From positions 131,882 through 195,881 of the forward strand of contig JAFLCD010000002.1 of assembly GCA_017302715.1 (NCBI GenBank): a stretch of 64,000 nucleotides of DNA, read 5' to 3'. Below the pieces are notes generated by a model, which saw nothing but the letters and a program-made list of their open reading frames with translations, was not told where the DNA came from and searched no databases. A program made the position numbers and the translations under genes. This document shows, in pieces, positions 1-8,877 of this stretch (the first letter of the stretch is position 1; every line of letters begins with the position of its first letter). This stretch comes from Deltaproteobacteria bacterium. Its GTDB lineage: Bacteria > Bdellovibrionota > UBA2394.

Positions 1-2
1 CA

Positions 3-413
3 AGCGAAGAAGACGGCAGGCAAGTTTTGCAAATAAGTGTTTGGACAAAACTTATCCGTGTTTCAGGTCTGAGTCGTGACACAAATATGGGCTTACTGGT
101 TTCTGATAACTCCGGATTACCGATTGGGATTATTCAAGTTGGCCATCGAGGAAATTTTGTTCAAGTTCAAGATGGCTCGGACGACGTAAATAATTTGTGG
201 TGGTCTGGAACAGATTATGTCGATCCAAAAATTTGGAATAAAGTGGGACTTAACCTCGATACTAAAAATCATCTCGTTTCATTTTTAGTAAACGATAGGG
301 TGATTCATACGGGTAGACATCTTTCTGATAGCGTTCGTTTTGCGGGACTTTTTAGCTATGGCTGGCAATCGGCGAATTTGAACGGACATCCCCGAATTCT
401 TATAATATTTTAA
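3..413 (+). CDS. C-terminal part of a lectin-like surface protein (5' end outside window)
   Basis: The frame is open to the left window edge, so the first residues are missing; the TTG at 27 is only an internal codon. The visible 137 residues are rich in beta-type segments and tryptophan, with Gly/Asp turns, resembling a concanavalin A-like (LamG type) jelly-roll; this assignment is by appearance only. The frame ends at 411-413 after a short, atypical tail. A dockerin-like EF-hand segment continues directly in the next frame (see 356-538), so the true C-terminus was probably longer and this copy is frameshifted, either really or through a sequence error. Confidence 0.6.
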   Translation, partial: SEEDGRQVLQISVWTKLIRVSGLSRDTNMGLLVSDNSGLPIGIIQVGHRGNFVQVQDGSDDVNNLWWSGTDYVDPKIWNKVGLNLDTKNHLVSFLVNDRVIHTGRHLSDSVRFAGLFSYGWQSANLNGHPRILIIF

Positions 414-538
414 GCTGTGATGATTCAAAAATGCCCGTTTACTGCGCTGCGGACTTCAATGGAGACGGCGCTGTCAACGATGCTGACTTTGTTATCTTTG
501 CAAATGCTTATGACAAATTCGATTGCTCTAACAATTAA
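356..538 (+). pseudogene. dockerin-like EF-hand tail separated by a frameshift
   Basis: This frame is open from 356 (after a TAG at 353-355) to the TAA at 536-538 and has no convincing start codon. From about 443 it encodes a cysteine-bounded module with the calcium-loop pattern DFNGDGAVNDADF, followed by FANAY and a closing Cys. This is the form of the dockerin-type or EF-hand repeat found at the C-termini of secreted bacterial proteins. It overlaps the lectin-like frame and reads as its natural continuation if one base is restored between about 356 and 410. It is best read as the displaced C-terminus of that gene. Confidence 0.6.
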
Positions 539-553
539 TCTGATTAAATTTCT

Positions 554-1549
554 TCAAGTTCCTTTAGCCTTGGCCTTCTGGGCTGCCAACTGGGCTTTCA
601 GGTTTCTGAGTCCAATCGCTGTATCCATCGCCATCGCTGTAATTTCAAAAAGTTTTGAATTCGGCTCTTTTAGCGAGGCAGTTTTTTCGAATCGCTCATT
701 ACAGAATGTTTTGTATTTTACGTGGCCACCAAATTTGAGAGCCCATTCAGTTTGAGACATCGCGCTTTTTACTTCGGCGATTTCTGCCTTCGCTAGAGCG
801 ATGGGATCGAGATATTCCTTTTTATATTTCTCTCGCGCTTTTGATGCTTCGACAATGTCTTTGATCTTTCCGACGGCCTCTTGAATTTGAGCTTCACGCT
901 TCGACTGAAGTTCCGCATATGCCGCCAATACTGCGGGCTCAGCTTCTTTAAAAATCGACGAAGCTTGTTCGATGGCACGAATGGTTTCGACCGTGGTGAA
1001 TGTGCGAACAAATCCTGATGACACAGGTTTTGGAACGCTGACTCGAACACAGTCTTTATTTTCTTCCCAATCGTCGGGGTAACCTTCGATTGTATGCCAC
1101 GCACCCTGGAAGGCTTGACGCGGCCACATTCTTACAGTGACTTTTGACGTTCGCGTGCGAATGGGGCAATTGGCGTGGGATCGACCCATGAAAGATCCGA
1201 TGCCCTTATAGGTGCCCGACTCTTTGTCGAAGCGCAAATTGACGACACTAAAAACGACCTCGCCCTTTTTCATTTTTCCGTTATTTCCTGTGGCATTGAG
1301 AGTGAGAGTCGCACTCGTAGCAAAGCCGACGGAAACATCGCCCCACATGACGCCCTCTTTAGCTTTGCCGAGTCCGATCGTAAAATTATCTGGATTCGAA
1401 AAATGCGGACTTGTCGACGCCCATGATCGACCGTCAAGCAAGGTGTCGGCTGCTTTCAAATCATATGAAAGCGGGGCTTTGAGTAAGTCTTTTACTTCGC
1501 CGGGTTGAGTAGCGAGGATTAATAAAATGGCTAGGTTTTGGAATATCAT
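554..1549 (-). CDS. exported coiled-coil protein of unknown function
   Basis: Protein of 331 residues that I cannot assign to a family. The N-terminus has a short hydrophobic stretch (about residues 2-14) that could be a weak signal peptide. Residues 30-170 look beta-rich with several Gly/Thr runs. Residues about 195-265 are Ala/Glu/Lys-rich and should form a long coiled coil. The start at 1549 is supported by AGGGAG five bases upstream. A weak sigma-54-like element sits 58-73 bases upstream. It converges on the frameshifted lectin-like gene with a 15-base gap and diverges from the J-like gene. Confidence 0.6.
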   Translation of the reverse strand: MIFQNLAILLILATQPGEVKDLLKAPLSYDLKAADTLLDGRSWASTSPHFSNPDNFTIGLGKAKEGVMWGDVSVGFATSATLTLNATGNNGKMKKGEVVFSVVNLRFDKESGTYKGIGSFMGRSHANCPIRTRTSKVTVRMWPRQAFQGAWHTIEGYPDDWEENKDCVRVSVPKPVSSGFVRTFTTVETIRAIEQASSIFKEAEPAVLAAYAELQSKREAQIQEAVGKIKDIVEASKAREKYKKEYLDPIALAKAEIAEVKSAMSQTEWALKFGGHVKYKTFCNERFEKTASLKEPNSKLFEITAMAMDTAIGLRNLKAQLAAQKAKAKGT

Positions 1550-1606
1550 TTTTTCTCCCTAAATTGGTAAGAGACCTTAAGGCTGTTCAGAATCGTTCTG
1601 CTCATA

Positions 1607-1622
1607 GCACAAGATATGCCGT
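1607..1622 (-). promoter_or_regulatory. weak sigma-54-like -24/-12 element
   Basis: Read on the minus strand, CGGCAT-N5-TGTGC keeps the invariant GG-N10-GC spacing of sigma-54 promoters but has GTGC instead of TTGC at the -12 element. It would serve the minus-strand gene starting at 1549. A 5-3-5 inverted repeat (CAGAA-TCG-TTCTG, 1588-1600) lies nearby, between this element and the divergent promoter at 1669. Confidence 0.35.
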
Positions 1623-1668
1623 CGACCAAGTAGCGTTGGCTTTATTTTTCGGCTGGTGCCCTGGATTT

Positions 1669-1684
1669 TGGCATGTTATTTGCA
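1669..1684 (+). promoter_or_regulatory. sigma-54 promoter
   Basis: TGGCAT-GTTAT-TTGCA matches the -24/-12 consensus with exact GG-N10-GC spacing. The predicted transcription start is near 1695. The ATG at 1673 lies inside the promoter and cannot be the start codon, which moves the gene start to 1697 and leaves a leader of only a few bases. Confidence 0.7.
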
Positions 1685-1696
1685 GATTATAAAAAA

Positions 1697-2455
1697 ATGT
1701 TTAAATTTTCATTCAGTTTCGTGGCGATCGTTTTTTTGAACTCCGCGGCTTTTGCGGTCGATAAAAGCCCCGATTATTTTTCGAAAAATATTTTTGATCG
1801 CCTGGGAATCGAGATCACTGATCATATTAATGAAATCAAAATTGAAGAGGCTTATCGGATACATCGAACTGCACTCGATGCTGAGCTTGAGTTGAACCCC
1901 TCCGATCTTCGAATCCAAACAAAGATTGAGATGCTTGATGAAGCTTACGAAATATTGAGCGATCCTGTTCGACTATTGGAATATTTTCATAATTTTCGCT
2001 ATGAGGAACTTTCCGAAAAATATGAAAACTTGCGAGAGATCGGTCGATCGTATTTAGAACTTCGATCCAAACTCGATAAGCTTTCTATTTCAGAAAAAAG
2101 TACTCCCCTAGGGCTGAAAGCGAGCATTCGTCCTCGTCCGATACATCCACGGATTATTCTGGGACACGGGCTTATGTATGGATTTCTCGGGGCGTCCGCT
2201 GTCAATCTCGCGGCTTTGTCTTATCTTTCTCATTATAGTTTCGGATATGTCGCCGCCACTTATGGCTTAGGAATTTCAATTGGGGGAATGAAAGCTCTTT
2301 CGAGATTTCAAGAGGAACGCATCAAGCCAAAGCTGGCGAATTATTTGTTGAATGCAGAAACTCTCGCAAAGTCCGACGGCTTTGTTTTGGGCTCAGCCAT
2401 GGGCGGATGTATGGTGCTTTTACATATGATGGCTAACCGCGGTGGCCTTCACTAA
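1697..2455 (+). CDS. exported or membrane J-like protein lacking HPD
   Basis: Protein of 252 residues from the ATG at 1697, chosen because it opens a clean signal peptide ending in a small-residue cleavage site and because the earlier ATG at 1673 is within a sigma-54 promoter. Roughly residues 30-100 follow the helix pattern of a J-domain, including EEAYRIHR and DEAYEILSDPVR, but the HPD tripeptide needed to stimulate Hsp70 is absent. Two Gly/Ala-rich hydrophobic segments follow near residues 160-205. It is probably an envelope protein with a J-like fold rather than a working co-chaperone; its function is unknown. Confidence 0.65.
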   Translation: MFKFSFSFVAIVFLNSAAFAVDKSPDYFSKNIFDRLGIEITDHINEIKIEEAYRIHRTALDAELELNPSDLRIQTKIEMLDEAYEILSDPVRLLEYFHNFRYEELSEKYENLREIGRSYLELRSKLDKLSISEKSTPLGLKASIRPRPIHPRIILGHGLMYGFLGASAVNLAALSYLSHYSFGYVAATYGLGISIGGMKALSRFQEERIKPKLANYLLNAETLAKSDGFVLGSAMGGCMVLLHMMANRGGLH

Positions 2456-2482
2456 AGACGGGGATCTCAAGAAATCGAAATC

Positions 2483-2554
2483 AGCGGGAGAAGGGGTTCG
2501 AACCCTCGACCTTCTGCTTGGCAAGCAGACGCACTACCACTGTGCTACTCCCGC
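2483..2554 (-). tRNA. tRNA-Gly (GCC anticodon)
   Basis: The minus strand folds into a standard cloverleaf: acceptor stem GCGGGAG/CTCCCGC, D arm, an anticodon arm with loop TTGCCAA giving GCC, and a T arm with GGTTCGAACCC. The discriminator is T, as is usual for bacterial tRNA-Gly. CCA is not encoded after position 2483, so it must be added by CCA transferase. Length is 72 bases. Confidence 0.95.
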
Positions 2555-2672
2555 GTAATCTCGAAAGAATTAACCCGAAATCTTAGGCTTCGCCAGCATA
2601 AATTTGGCAAATCTGACCTCTGATGGTAGGGGTATTCGGCGCATAAGCGCTACATATATATACGGAGACTTC

Positions 2673-3467
2673 ATGCTCAGAATATCGATGCTTTTTATTT
2701 TTGCTTATACGTTTGTGCAAATTAGTTTTGCGCAACCGCCCAAACAACTCCCTCCACGACCTAAGCCAGCAGAGTCTGGTGCTTTAGCACACCCGAATTA
2801 TTCCATGATGCCTTGGAGAGACGTCCTTATTTTAAGAGCCGCGCTTTTATCTATCGAAGCAAAGTCTTCTCGAGAAAAAGCCAGTCTAAAAGATTTGTTG
2901 ATAGATTTAGATAATTCTAAAAGCGGTATGATAGCGGCTATTTCTTTTACAAAATATTTTGGATCTTATTCGGGACAAAACTTTCGAGTCTCGCTCGGTA
3001 GTTCGGAAGACTCAATATTTGCTCCACATCTGTTGATGGAGTTTTCAAAGGATGGAGTGCTTCGAGCTTCAACTCGAACTGAAAATTCATTTGATGGATT
3101 ACTTGAACCCAAAGCATTTCATTCCAATCAAGTTACTAAAAGTGATCTTGCCAGTACTATTTTGAGAAAATTTTTAGCACCTGTGATTTTGAACAAAGAA
3201 TTGGGAAATATAAATGCAGAGGTAGAAGTCGTTCAGACGGAAGATTTCGCTAGATTTTTAGAATCTCGTCGGCCGGATTTTGGTTTGATTGGCGTAAGAA
3301 ATTCTTCTGCAGAATCTGTGGATTTTATTTTTGGATCGTTTGATTCTCAAAAATTTATTCCGCATCCAGAAGCTCTTCGAATTCTAAGATCGGACTCAAA
3401 CACAAAACCTTGTACTCGCGTATTAATCAAAGTTGAAAGAAGCTCGATAAAATCCTTAGCGGAATAA
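2673..3467 (+). CDS. exported protein, paralogue of the protein at 7987-8877
   Basis: The start at 2673 (264 residues) is preferred because it has GGAG six bases upstream and opens directly into a signal peptide. After a Pro-rich linker the mature part begins with PWRDVLILRAA, matching PWQDVLIIRAA in the protein at 7987. Similarity continues through the GQNFRVS/GQPFKVS segment and the FGLIG motif near the C-terminus. No known family is recognised. The two paralogues flank the pseudopilin and propeller genes, so a role in that appendage system is a reasonable inference. Confidence 0.7.
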   Translation: MLRISMLFIFAYTFVQISFAQPPKQLPPRPKPAESGALAHPNYSMMPWRDVLILRAALLSIEAKSSREKASLKDLLIDLDNSKSGMIAAISFTKYFGSYSGQNFRVSLGSSEDSIFAPHLLMEFSKDGVLRASTRTENSFDGLLEPKAFHSNQVTKSDLASTILRKFLAPVILNKELGNINAEVEVVQTEDFARFLESRRPDFGLIGVRNSSAESVDFIFGSFDSQKFIPHPEALRILRSDSNTKPCTRVLIKVERSSIKSLAE

Positions 3468-3637
3468 GTATCGGGCTCTAAGTTCTTAAACTGTTGAACT
3501 CAATTTGAATCTTTGCACTGTCTAGATTTTGACGCTCCTGCGGCATCGTTTAATGCAATTATTTTACTAATCATAAGTTTTCGACAACTTTTTTTGCATC
3601 TCTTACAGCGGGCTCTTTAATCACGTAAAATTGATCT

Positions 3638-4645
3638 ATGGATCGTAGACGCGTGGCAGCAGGGGAGAGGGGCTTCTCTATTATCGAACTGATGATTTCG
3701 GTCGTTGTCATGGCCGGTGTCACTTTAGCTGTCATGCACATCATAAATAAAATTCAAGCTAAGCAAAGAGAATCAAGTTTGGTGTCGGATTACGTTCTTG
3801 CGGGCCAGCAATTAGATTCTTTATTTTCATTTGATTTGAAAAATTCCGAGAAAATAGATGGTGAGTATACCAATGCTGGCAGTCAATTCGCTTCGACTCA
3901 AACATTTGGAATTTTGAGATCACCATTTCAAGACACGGGAAGCGATGCATCCGATGGACTTCAATTGTTTGTAGCGGATCCAAGTCTCTCAACGAGTTCA
4001 AGTTTTGATATTGCCGATATATCTGGAACTTCGGGCAGCGTTACTCTTACGGTGAACGGAGATTTCACTGCTACTGCAACACTCGCTGAAGATTTATTTA
4101 TCGTCGTTGTGAATGAACGAAAAGAGCTTTTTCAGGTTTCTGGTTCCGTTCATGTGACGGGTAGTGCTCCTAATCAAGTCTCGACTTTTTCAACTATAGG
4201 TTCTGACGCCAATGTGGTGAACGCTATTCGCTCAGCGATTCAAACAAATCTTCCGCAAATTTATCGCGTTCAACGAGTCACTTATCAAATCGGAAATGGA
4301 AGTGGAGTGACTCGCGGACTTTATCGAAGTGTCAATGGAGTAGCGAGCAAAGTAGGTGAGGATGTAGCCACGATGCAGATTCGCTACGAACTTGCGACGA
4401 CAGATTCAGATAAAACATCAGACTGTGCGAGCAAAAATAATTCGAGATGGTTTGCTCATTCAACTCAGAGCAATCAGTGCAGTTGGAATAATATTGTAGC
4501 CATTCATCTTGAGATTGTTTTTGAAAGTTCGTCAGATTCAGGGGCGCCCGAAAATTTTAATCCACATATCCCCCAAGTTGTTGATGGAAAAGTGAGATAT
4601 ACCATGCATATTTCGAAATCTCCGTCCGGGTATACTTTGTCTTAA
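3638..4645 (+). CDS. PilW-like minor pseudopilin
   Basis: Protein of 335 residues with a type III (prepilin) signal: a basic leader ending in Gly12, then FSIIELM with Glu at mature position +5, and a hydrophobic helix to about residue 37. These are the recognition features of prepilin peptidase PilD. The large C-terminal globular part contains two Cys (in DCASK and QCSW) and resembles PilW-type minor pilins. It precedes the propeller protein by 20 bases, so the two are probably co-transcribed. The specific name is uncertain; a pseudopilin of a type II secretion-like system is also possible. Confidence 0.75.
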   Translation: MDRRRVAAGERGFSIIELMISVVVMAGVTLAVMHIINKIQAKQRESSLVSDYVLAGQQLDSLFSFDLKNSEKIDGEYTNAGSQFASTQTFGILRSPFQDTGSDASDGLQLFVADPSLSTSSSFDIADISGTSGSVTLTVNGDFTATATLAEDLFIVVVNERKELFQVSGSVHVTGSAPNQVSTFSTIGSDANVVNAIRSAIQTNLPQIYRVQRVTYQIGNGSGVTRGLYRSVNGVASKVGEDVATMQIRYELATTDSDKTSDCASKNNSRWFAHSTQSNQCSWNNIVAIHLEIVFESSSDSGAPENFNPHIPQVVDGKVRYTMHISKSPSGYTLS

Positions 4646-4665
4646 ATATAAAAGGGAAAAACCAG

Positions 4666-7600
4666 ATGTATACAAAAACAAGAAGTAACAATATGGGAAT
4701 GGGGACTCCGCTAGCTGTAGCCATCGTGTTTACGGTCGTGATTGTCACCGCGATCGTAGGATTCATGACGAAGTCGCAATACAATCTCAAGTTGACGTCC
4801 GATAAATCTAAAGGAAATTTTAGAAATTTTGAGCTCTCTAATTTACGCGACCAGGTTGAAGCGGATCTCGCCAAAATTTTTTCAGCTCAGGGCCGAGACT
4901 TACTGATGAAAACTCAGACCGTGAATATTCCTAATTGGACTTTTGGAGGTCTTAAAACAACTACCGGAATTTTGGGTGGACCTAGCGTAAGTTCTGTTAA
5001 TCTTTCTTCCACACAAGCACCTGGAAGTTTTGAACTCACGTATGCGATGAGCAAAGATGATGTTTATCTTTTTGCGCGCGTGTTGTGCGTAAAATGTGTA
5101 ACGATCGACTCCATTTCAAATGCCAATACATCAGGTTTGCTGATGAACCCTTTATCCCACTTGGATGTAAAATTAATTTTAACCACACCCTCGGGTTCGG
5201 CAAATGCGTCGGCATCTTACATTGTGCGTCTTGCACTTCCGAGTGACTATTCTCTCGGATCAAACTCGGATGGCTTAAGCGTTCTGCCTGTCGATTATTC
5301 AAAAACGATAGACGGCAAATTAGTCAACGTCGTTTCAACTTGCCCCACAGACGCGGGCTTAAATGAAGAATATGTTTCAAAAGTTGCCAAAGTTCAAACA
5401 GCCAATATGTGTAGCGGTGGATTTAGTAATATTAAAGATTCGAATACTCGTTTAAGTTCAGCGAATAAATCATTAGCGGGAGCTTCTGCGTTGAGTGATT
5501 TCATTGCCGCTTCTGCGCAGCTCAATGCTGCAAAAACAATCTATATGAAAAACACGGGGGATAACGGATCGCTTGCGACCGAAATCATTAGCAATGCACC
5601 CGTCGATTTTTCTGCTCTCAGCAAAAGTCATCCTGAGCTTTCAAGTTTGTTAACCAATGATCAACTTTTCGTAGGAACAGGATTATTTGATTCCAATACC
5701 ACACTCACCGCGAATGTTTCCATCTGCGGAATCGAAACTGCAAATTTTAATTCCGATGACGTTAGCGATATTGTCGTTGCTCGAAATAATTCAAATACCG
5801 TTTCTGTTTACTCGAGTAATAGCGATGGGTCGTACAATACTCCGGTTGATTATACGGTGGGAAGTGGACCCTTTGCAGTCACCACAGCAGATCTGCGTAA
5901 CAACGGCCGCAAAGATATTATCACGGCAGATTTTTACGATAATACGGCTTCCATTCTTTTGAGTAATGGCGATGGAACTTTTGCGGCTCGCACCATAGTA
6001 GCGGTGGGTACGCACCCTCGAAAAGTCACTCTCTCCGATGTCAATCACGATGGAGTTCCGGATTTAATAAGTAGTGGAGATAGTCCCAATCTAACCGTGG
6101 CACTTGGAAATGGTAGCGGTGGTTTCTTAACTCCAACGACTTATCCCATTTCAGCGGCAGGTAATTATGAAGTTCAAATTTCTGATATGAACGGCGATGG
6201 AAAGCCTGACGTCGTTGTAGCTTCTACCTCTGATGAATATGTTTCGACGCTTCTTGGAAATGGAGACGGAACTTTTCAGGCGAGAACAAATTTCGTAGTT
6301 CCCTTTTCGGCGAGAGGTTTAGCCTTGAGCGATTTTGACGGAGACGGAAAAAAAGATATTGCTGTCGCAGGAAATGGAACAGTTAGTATTTATGCAGGCA
6401 ACGGAGCTGGCAGTTATACGCTTAAAAATTCGATGAGTGTCGGAGCGAATCTGCAAACACTCAAAGCAATGGATATTAATAACGATGGTAAATCCGATCT
6501 TGTCATTGCCGATCGTGGAATCACCGGAACTGGAAATTCGATTTTTACTTTATTCGGAAATGGAAATGGAAATTTTACGAATTCGCAAACCCTGACCGTA
6601 GGTAACGACGTTCGATTTTTTTCGATTTCAGATCTTCAAAGTCATGGTGCACTCGATGTTATTTCTTCGGACTATGCGAGTGGAACGATTTCAATTCGCA
6701 GAGGCGCCGTTGATTTAGATAAAGCGGCCGCTAACCTTTCTAAAGTAGCAGGAATTTATAAAAGAGCGCTTTCTGCTTTAAATGATCCTGAAGACGGAGT
6801 TTCAACGTCGGTCGTTCAAGTGGCAACAGTGGATTTGTCATCGTACGCATGTCCTTCCGCATCTGCGGCTCCGATTTCTATTCCTGCACTTATTGGCCCT
6901 GGAGTGGCTAAACTTAAAGCAAGTGTGGAGTCGAATGTAACTTCTTCAGCCACCAAAATGACTTATGTAAGTTGTCCAAGTCATCAAGCCACCGTCAGTT
7001 TGAATGGCGATCAGTTGAGAACGCAGTGTGTAGCTTTAGCGTCTGACGTTCAGGCTCCGACAGCTTCGGTTTCAACGGTGCCTCGTTCGGGCACTATCGT
7101 GTACGCAACACCTGGAACAGATTTAGTTGTGACGGCGCCATTCGAAGCAAGTCATCCGGTTACATTGATCGCTTCAAGCGACAAAATTTTTGTAAATGCT
7201 CCAATCACTTCAAAAAAAGCGAGTGTGAGTGGGATTAGTTCTGCATCTTCAGAGACCTCCAGTTGCACCAATGCGAATCGTATCACAGCAGATTGTTTTA
7301 GTTACGCTGTTAAATCTCTCGATGGTGCAGCACGTGTCGGTCTTGTTGCCGATACCGTAAGTTTTGTCGCACATAATAATTTGCCTTCCATCGTGAGTGG
7401 AAAAATTTCTGCCTCTGTAGAAAATTTAGGCGATCTGATTCCAAACGCTCTCGATTCCAATGCTGTTGTTCAAGTGGCTCAAGCGCATATCGTGGCAAAC
7501 AAAATGATCACAGAAGTTCCTTCGTCTGAAGCAGGAGCCGCTCTCGTAAGTGGAAGTCCAAAACTTCTTCGAACCGAAATGGCGAGCATGAATAAGGGAT

Positions 7601-7878
7601 CCATTTTGATTGCGGGTACAGCTACGGCTGAAGTTTTTGCAACAGGTCAGGTGCTTAACACCGGCTCATGTCAACCGATTGGGGCCAGCATCATTCTTCA
7701 ACCTCAAAATACTCGTAACAGTACTTGTACGACGGGCTCTCAAGATTGTGCGCCTCTTCCCATTTTGGGAACATCAGCGGGACCTACTTATACGGTTTCG
7801 CGAGTTAATTACTCGGTTGGTGCCGGAATGGATTCGTCGGGCCCAAACGTTTTAGCAGCGGGTGGCGGTGCTCGTTAA
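4666..7878 (+). CDS. giant surface protein: pilin-like membrane segment plus seven FG-GAP repeats
   Basis: Protein of 1070 residues. Residues about 9-32 form one hydrophobic helix preceded by GMGTP, similar to the N-terminus of PilX-type minor pilins but lacking Glu at +5. Residues about 358-684 contain seven consecutive FG-GAP/VCBS blades, each with a calcium-loop-like D-x-N-x-D-G motif (DVNHDGVPD, DMNGDGKPD, DFDGDGKKD, DINNDGKSD) and an ending such as LGNGDGTF. Seven blades would close an integrin-alpha-type beta-propeller. The last 300 residues are Ser/Thr/Ala-rich and beta-like. It is probably an adhesive tip component working with the PilW-like protein. Confidence 0.75.
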   Translation: MYTKTRSNNMGMGTPLAVAIVFTVVIVTAIVGFMTKSQYNLKLTSDKSKGNFRNFELSNLRDQVEADLAKIFSAQGRDLLMKTQTVNIPNWTFGGLKTTTGILGGPSVSSVNLSSTQAPGSFELTYAMSKDDVYLFARVLCVKCVTIDSISNANTSGLLMNPLSHLDVKLILTTPSGSANASASYIVRLALPSDYSLGSNSDGLSVLPVDYSKTIDGKLVNVVSTCPTDAGLNEEYVSKVAKVQTANMCSGGFSNIKDSNTRLSSANKSLAGASALSDFIAASAQLNAAKTIYMKNTGDNGSLATEIISNAPVDFSALSKSHPELSSLLTNDQLFVGTGLFDSNTTLTANVSICGIETANFNSDDVSDIVVARNNSNTVSVYSSNSDGSYNTPVDYTVGSGPFAVTTADLRNNGRKDIITADFYDNTASILLSNGDGTFAARTIVAVGTHPRKVTLSDVNHDGVPDLISSGDSPNLTVALGNGSGGFLTPTTYPISAAGNYEVQISDMNGDGKPDVVVASTSDEYVSTLLGNGDGTFQARTNFVVPFSARGLALSDFDGDGKKDIAVAGNGTVSIYAGNGAGSYTLKNSMSVGANLQTLKAMDINNDGKSDLVIADRGITGTGNSIFTLFGNGNGNFTNSQTLTVGNDVRFFSISDLQSHGALDVISSDYASGTISIRRGAVDLDKAAANLSKVAGIYKRALSALNDPEDGVSTSVVQVATVDLSSYACPSASAAPISIPALIGPGVAKLKASVESNVTSSATKMTYVSCPSHQATVSLNGDQLRTQCVALASDVQAPTASVSTVPRSGTIVYATPGTDLVVTAPFEASHPVTLIASSDKIFVNAPITSKKASVSGISSASSETSSCTNANRITADCFSYAVKSLDGAARVGLVADTVSFVAHNNLPSIVSGKISASVENLGDLIPNALDSNAVVQVAQAHIVANKMITEVPSSEAGAALVSGSPKLLRTEMASMNKGSILIAGTATAEVFATGQVLNTGSCQPIGASIILQPQNTRNSTCTTGSQDCAPLPILGTSAGPTYTVSRVNYSVGAGMDSSGPNVLAAGGGAR

Positions 7879-7986
7879 ATTAAGCCGAATTCGAGACCTC
7901 GACTTTGACTTGCAATCGGCTCTAGATCCAGTATTTGTCAGAAATCGGTCTTTTTAGGGGTTCGCAATACTGGGAAGGAGCTATTC

Positions 7987-8877
7987 ATGAAATCAGCCGT
8001 TTTTTTTGTACTTTCTTTCATCTCGTTAAATCTCGATCTTTGTTTTGCTCAGGATTTTAGCGGATTCGAGAATCCTGAAAGTTTATTTAATACGGGTCGT
8101 CCGGTAGAGCCTCAGTGGCAATGGAGAGAACCCGAGCCAACGGAATTAGCGCCCGCCGTTATTTCTCATACTCCATGGCAAGATGTGCTTATTATTCGCG
8201 CTGCTTTTCTTGCTCTTGATAAACAAGATCCAAATTCTGCGCGCAAAGTTTCATATTTAGAATCGGCATTAAAAGATATTTTTGGAAAAAGATTCTATGC
8301 TCTGAAAACGAGTATTTCTTTTCAAAAGCCTGCAGAAAAATTTACGGGCCAACCTTTTAAAGTTTCAATCGGCGGAGTTCGAGGGTCTTCTTTTGGTCCT
8401 CAAATATTGATGAGCTTTGGAGGAGACGGCGCGCTTTTAAGTATTCAGAGAATTAATCATCCACCTTCATCTCTGGCGCCAAACGGAAGAAAACCCTTTC
8501 ATTATGCACACTCTGTAAATGGCTTAGGCGCTAACTTTATTCTCAAAGAATATTTATTTCCGATGGTTGTGAAGCAAGAATTTCGCAGCGGCCTACCTGT
8601 AGATTTTCAAGAGACGAGCGCTGCTCGCGAATCACTTTTGAAAGCGCATCGCGAGTCATTTGGTTTGATTGGAATTAAAAGAGTTTATGATCCCGAATCA
8701 GAAACTCCTCATCAGCTTAATTTCATTCTTGGAAGTGCAAAAGCAGATGCGCCTGGAATGTTTGTGCAACAATTGGCGTCGATTGCGCTTCAGCGAAGTA
8801 ATCCGATCGAGCCCCCTAAAAGGGGCGGATGCTACAAAATAATTGCGCATCTTTTTGAGTCCGTCAGATTTTTTTAA
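7987..8877 (+). CDS. exported protein, paralogue of the protein at 2673-3467
   Basis: Protein of 296 residues with a clear N-terminal signal peptide ending at CFA. AAGGAG lies seven bases before the ATG. It shares with the 2673 protein the PWQDVLIIRAA opening, a GQPFKVSIGG segment, a long middle region ending in FGLIGI, and a FILGSA motif. No known domain is recognised. The gene is separated from the propeller gene by 108 bases, so it may have its own promoter. Its stop codon abuts the ahpD stop on the other strand with no spacer. Confidence 0.7.
   Translation: MKSAVFFVLSFISLNLDLCFAQDFSGFENPESLFNTGRPVEPQWQWREPEPTELAPAVISHTPWQDVLIIRAAFLALDKQDPNSARKVSYLESALKDIFGKRFYALKTSISFQKPAEKFTGQPFKVSIGGVRGSSFGPQILMSFGGDGALLSIQRINHPPSSLAPNGRKPFHYAHSVNGLGANFILKEYLFPMVVKQEFRSGLPVDFQETSAARESLLKAHRESFGLIGIKRVYDPESETPHQLNFILGSAKADAPGMFVQQLASIALQRSNPIEPPKRGGCYKIIAHLFESVRFF

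Noticed and set aside
417-755. 112-residue plus-strand open frame
   Set aside because: It crosses the dockerin-like frame and the 3' end of the minus-strand gene; the translation is a shadow of both.
3540-3560. Sigma-54-like CGGCAT...ATGC before the PilW-like gene
   Set aside because: Spacing is 11 and the -12 box lacks TTGC.
8809-8826. GCCCC/GGGGC hairpin near the end of the 7987 gene
   Set aside because: It is inside the coding sequence and is not followed by a T run, so it is not supported as a terminator.
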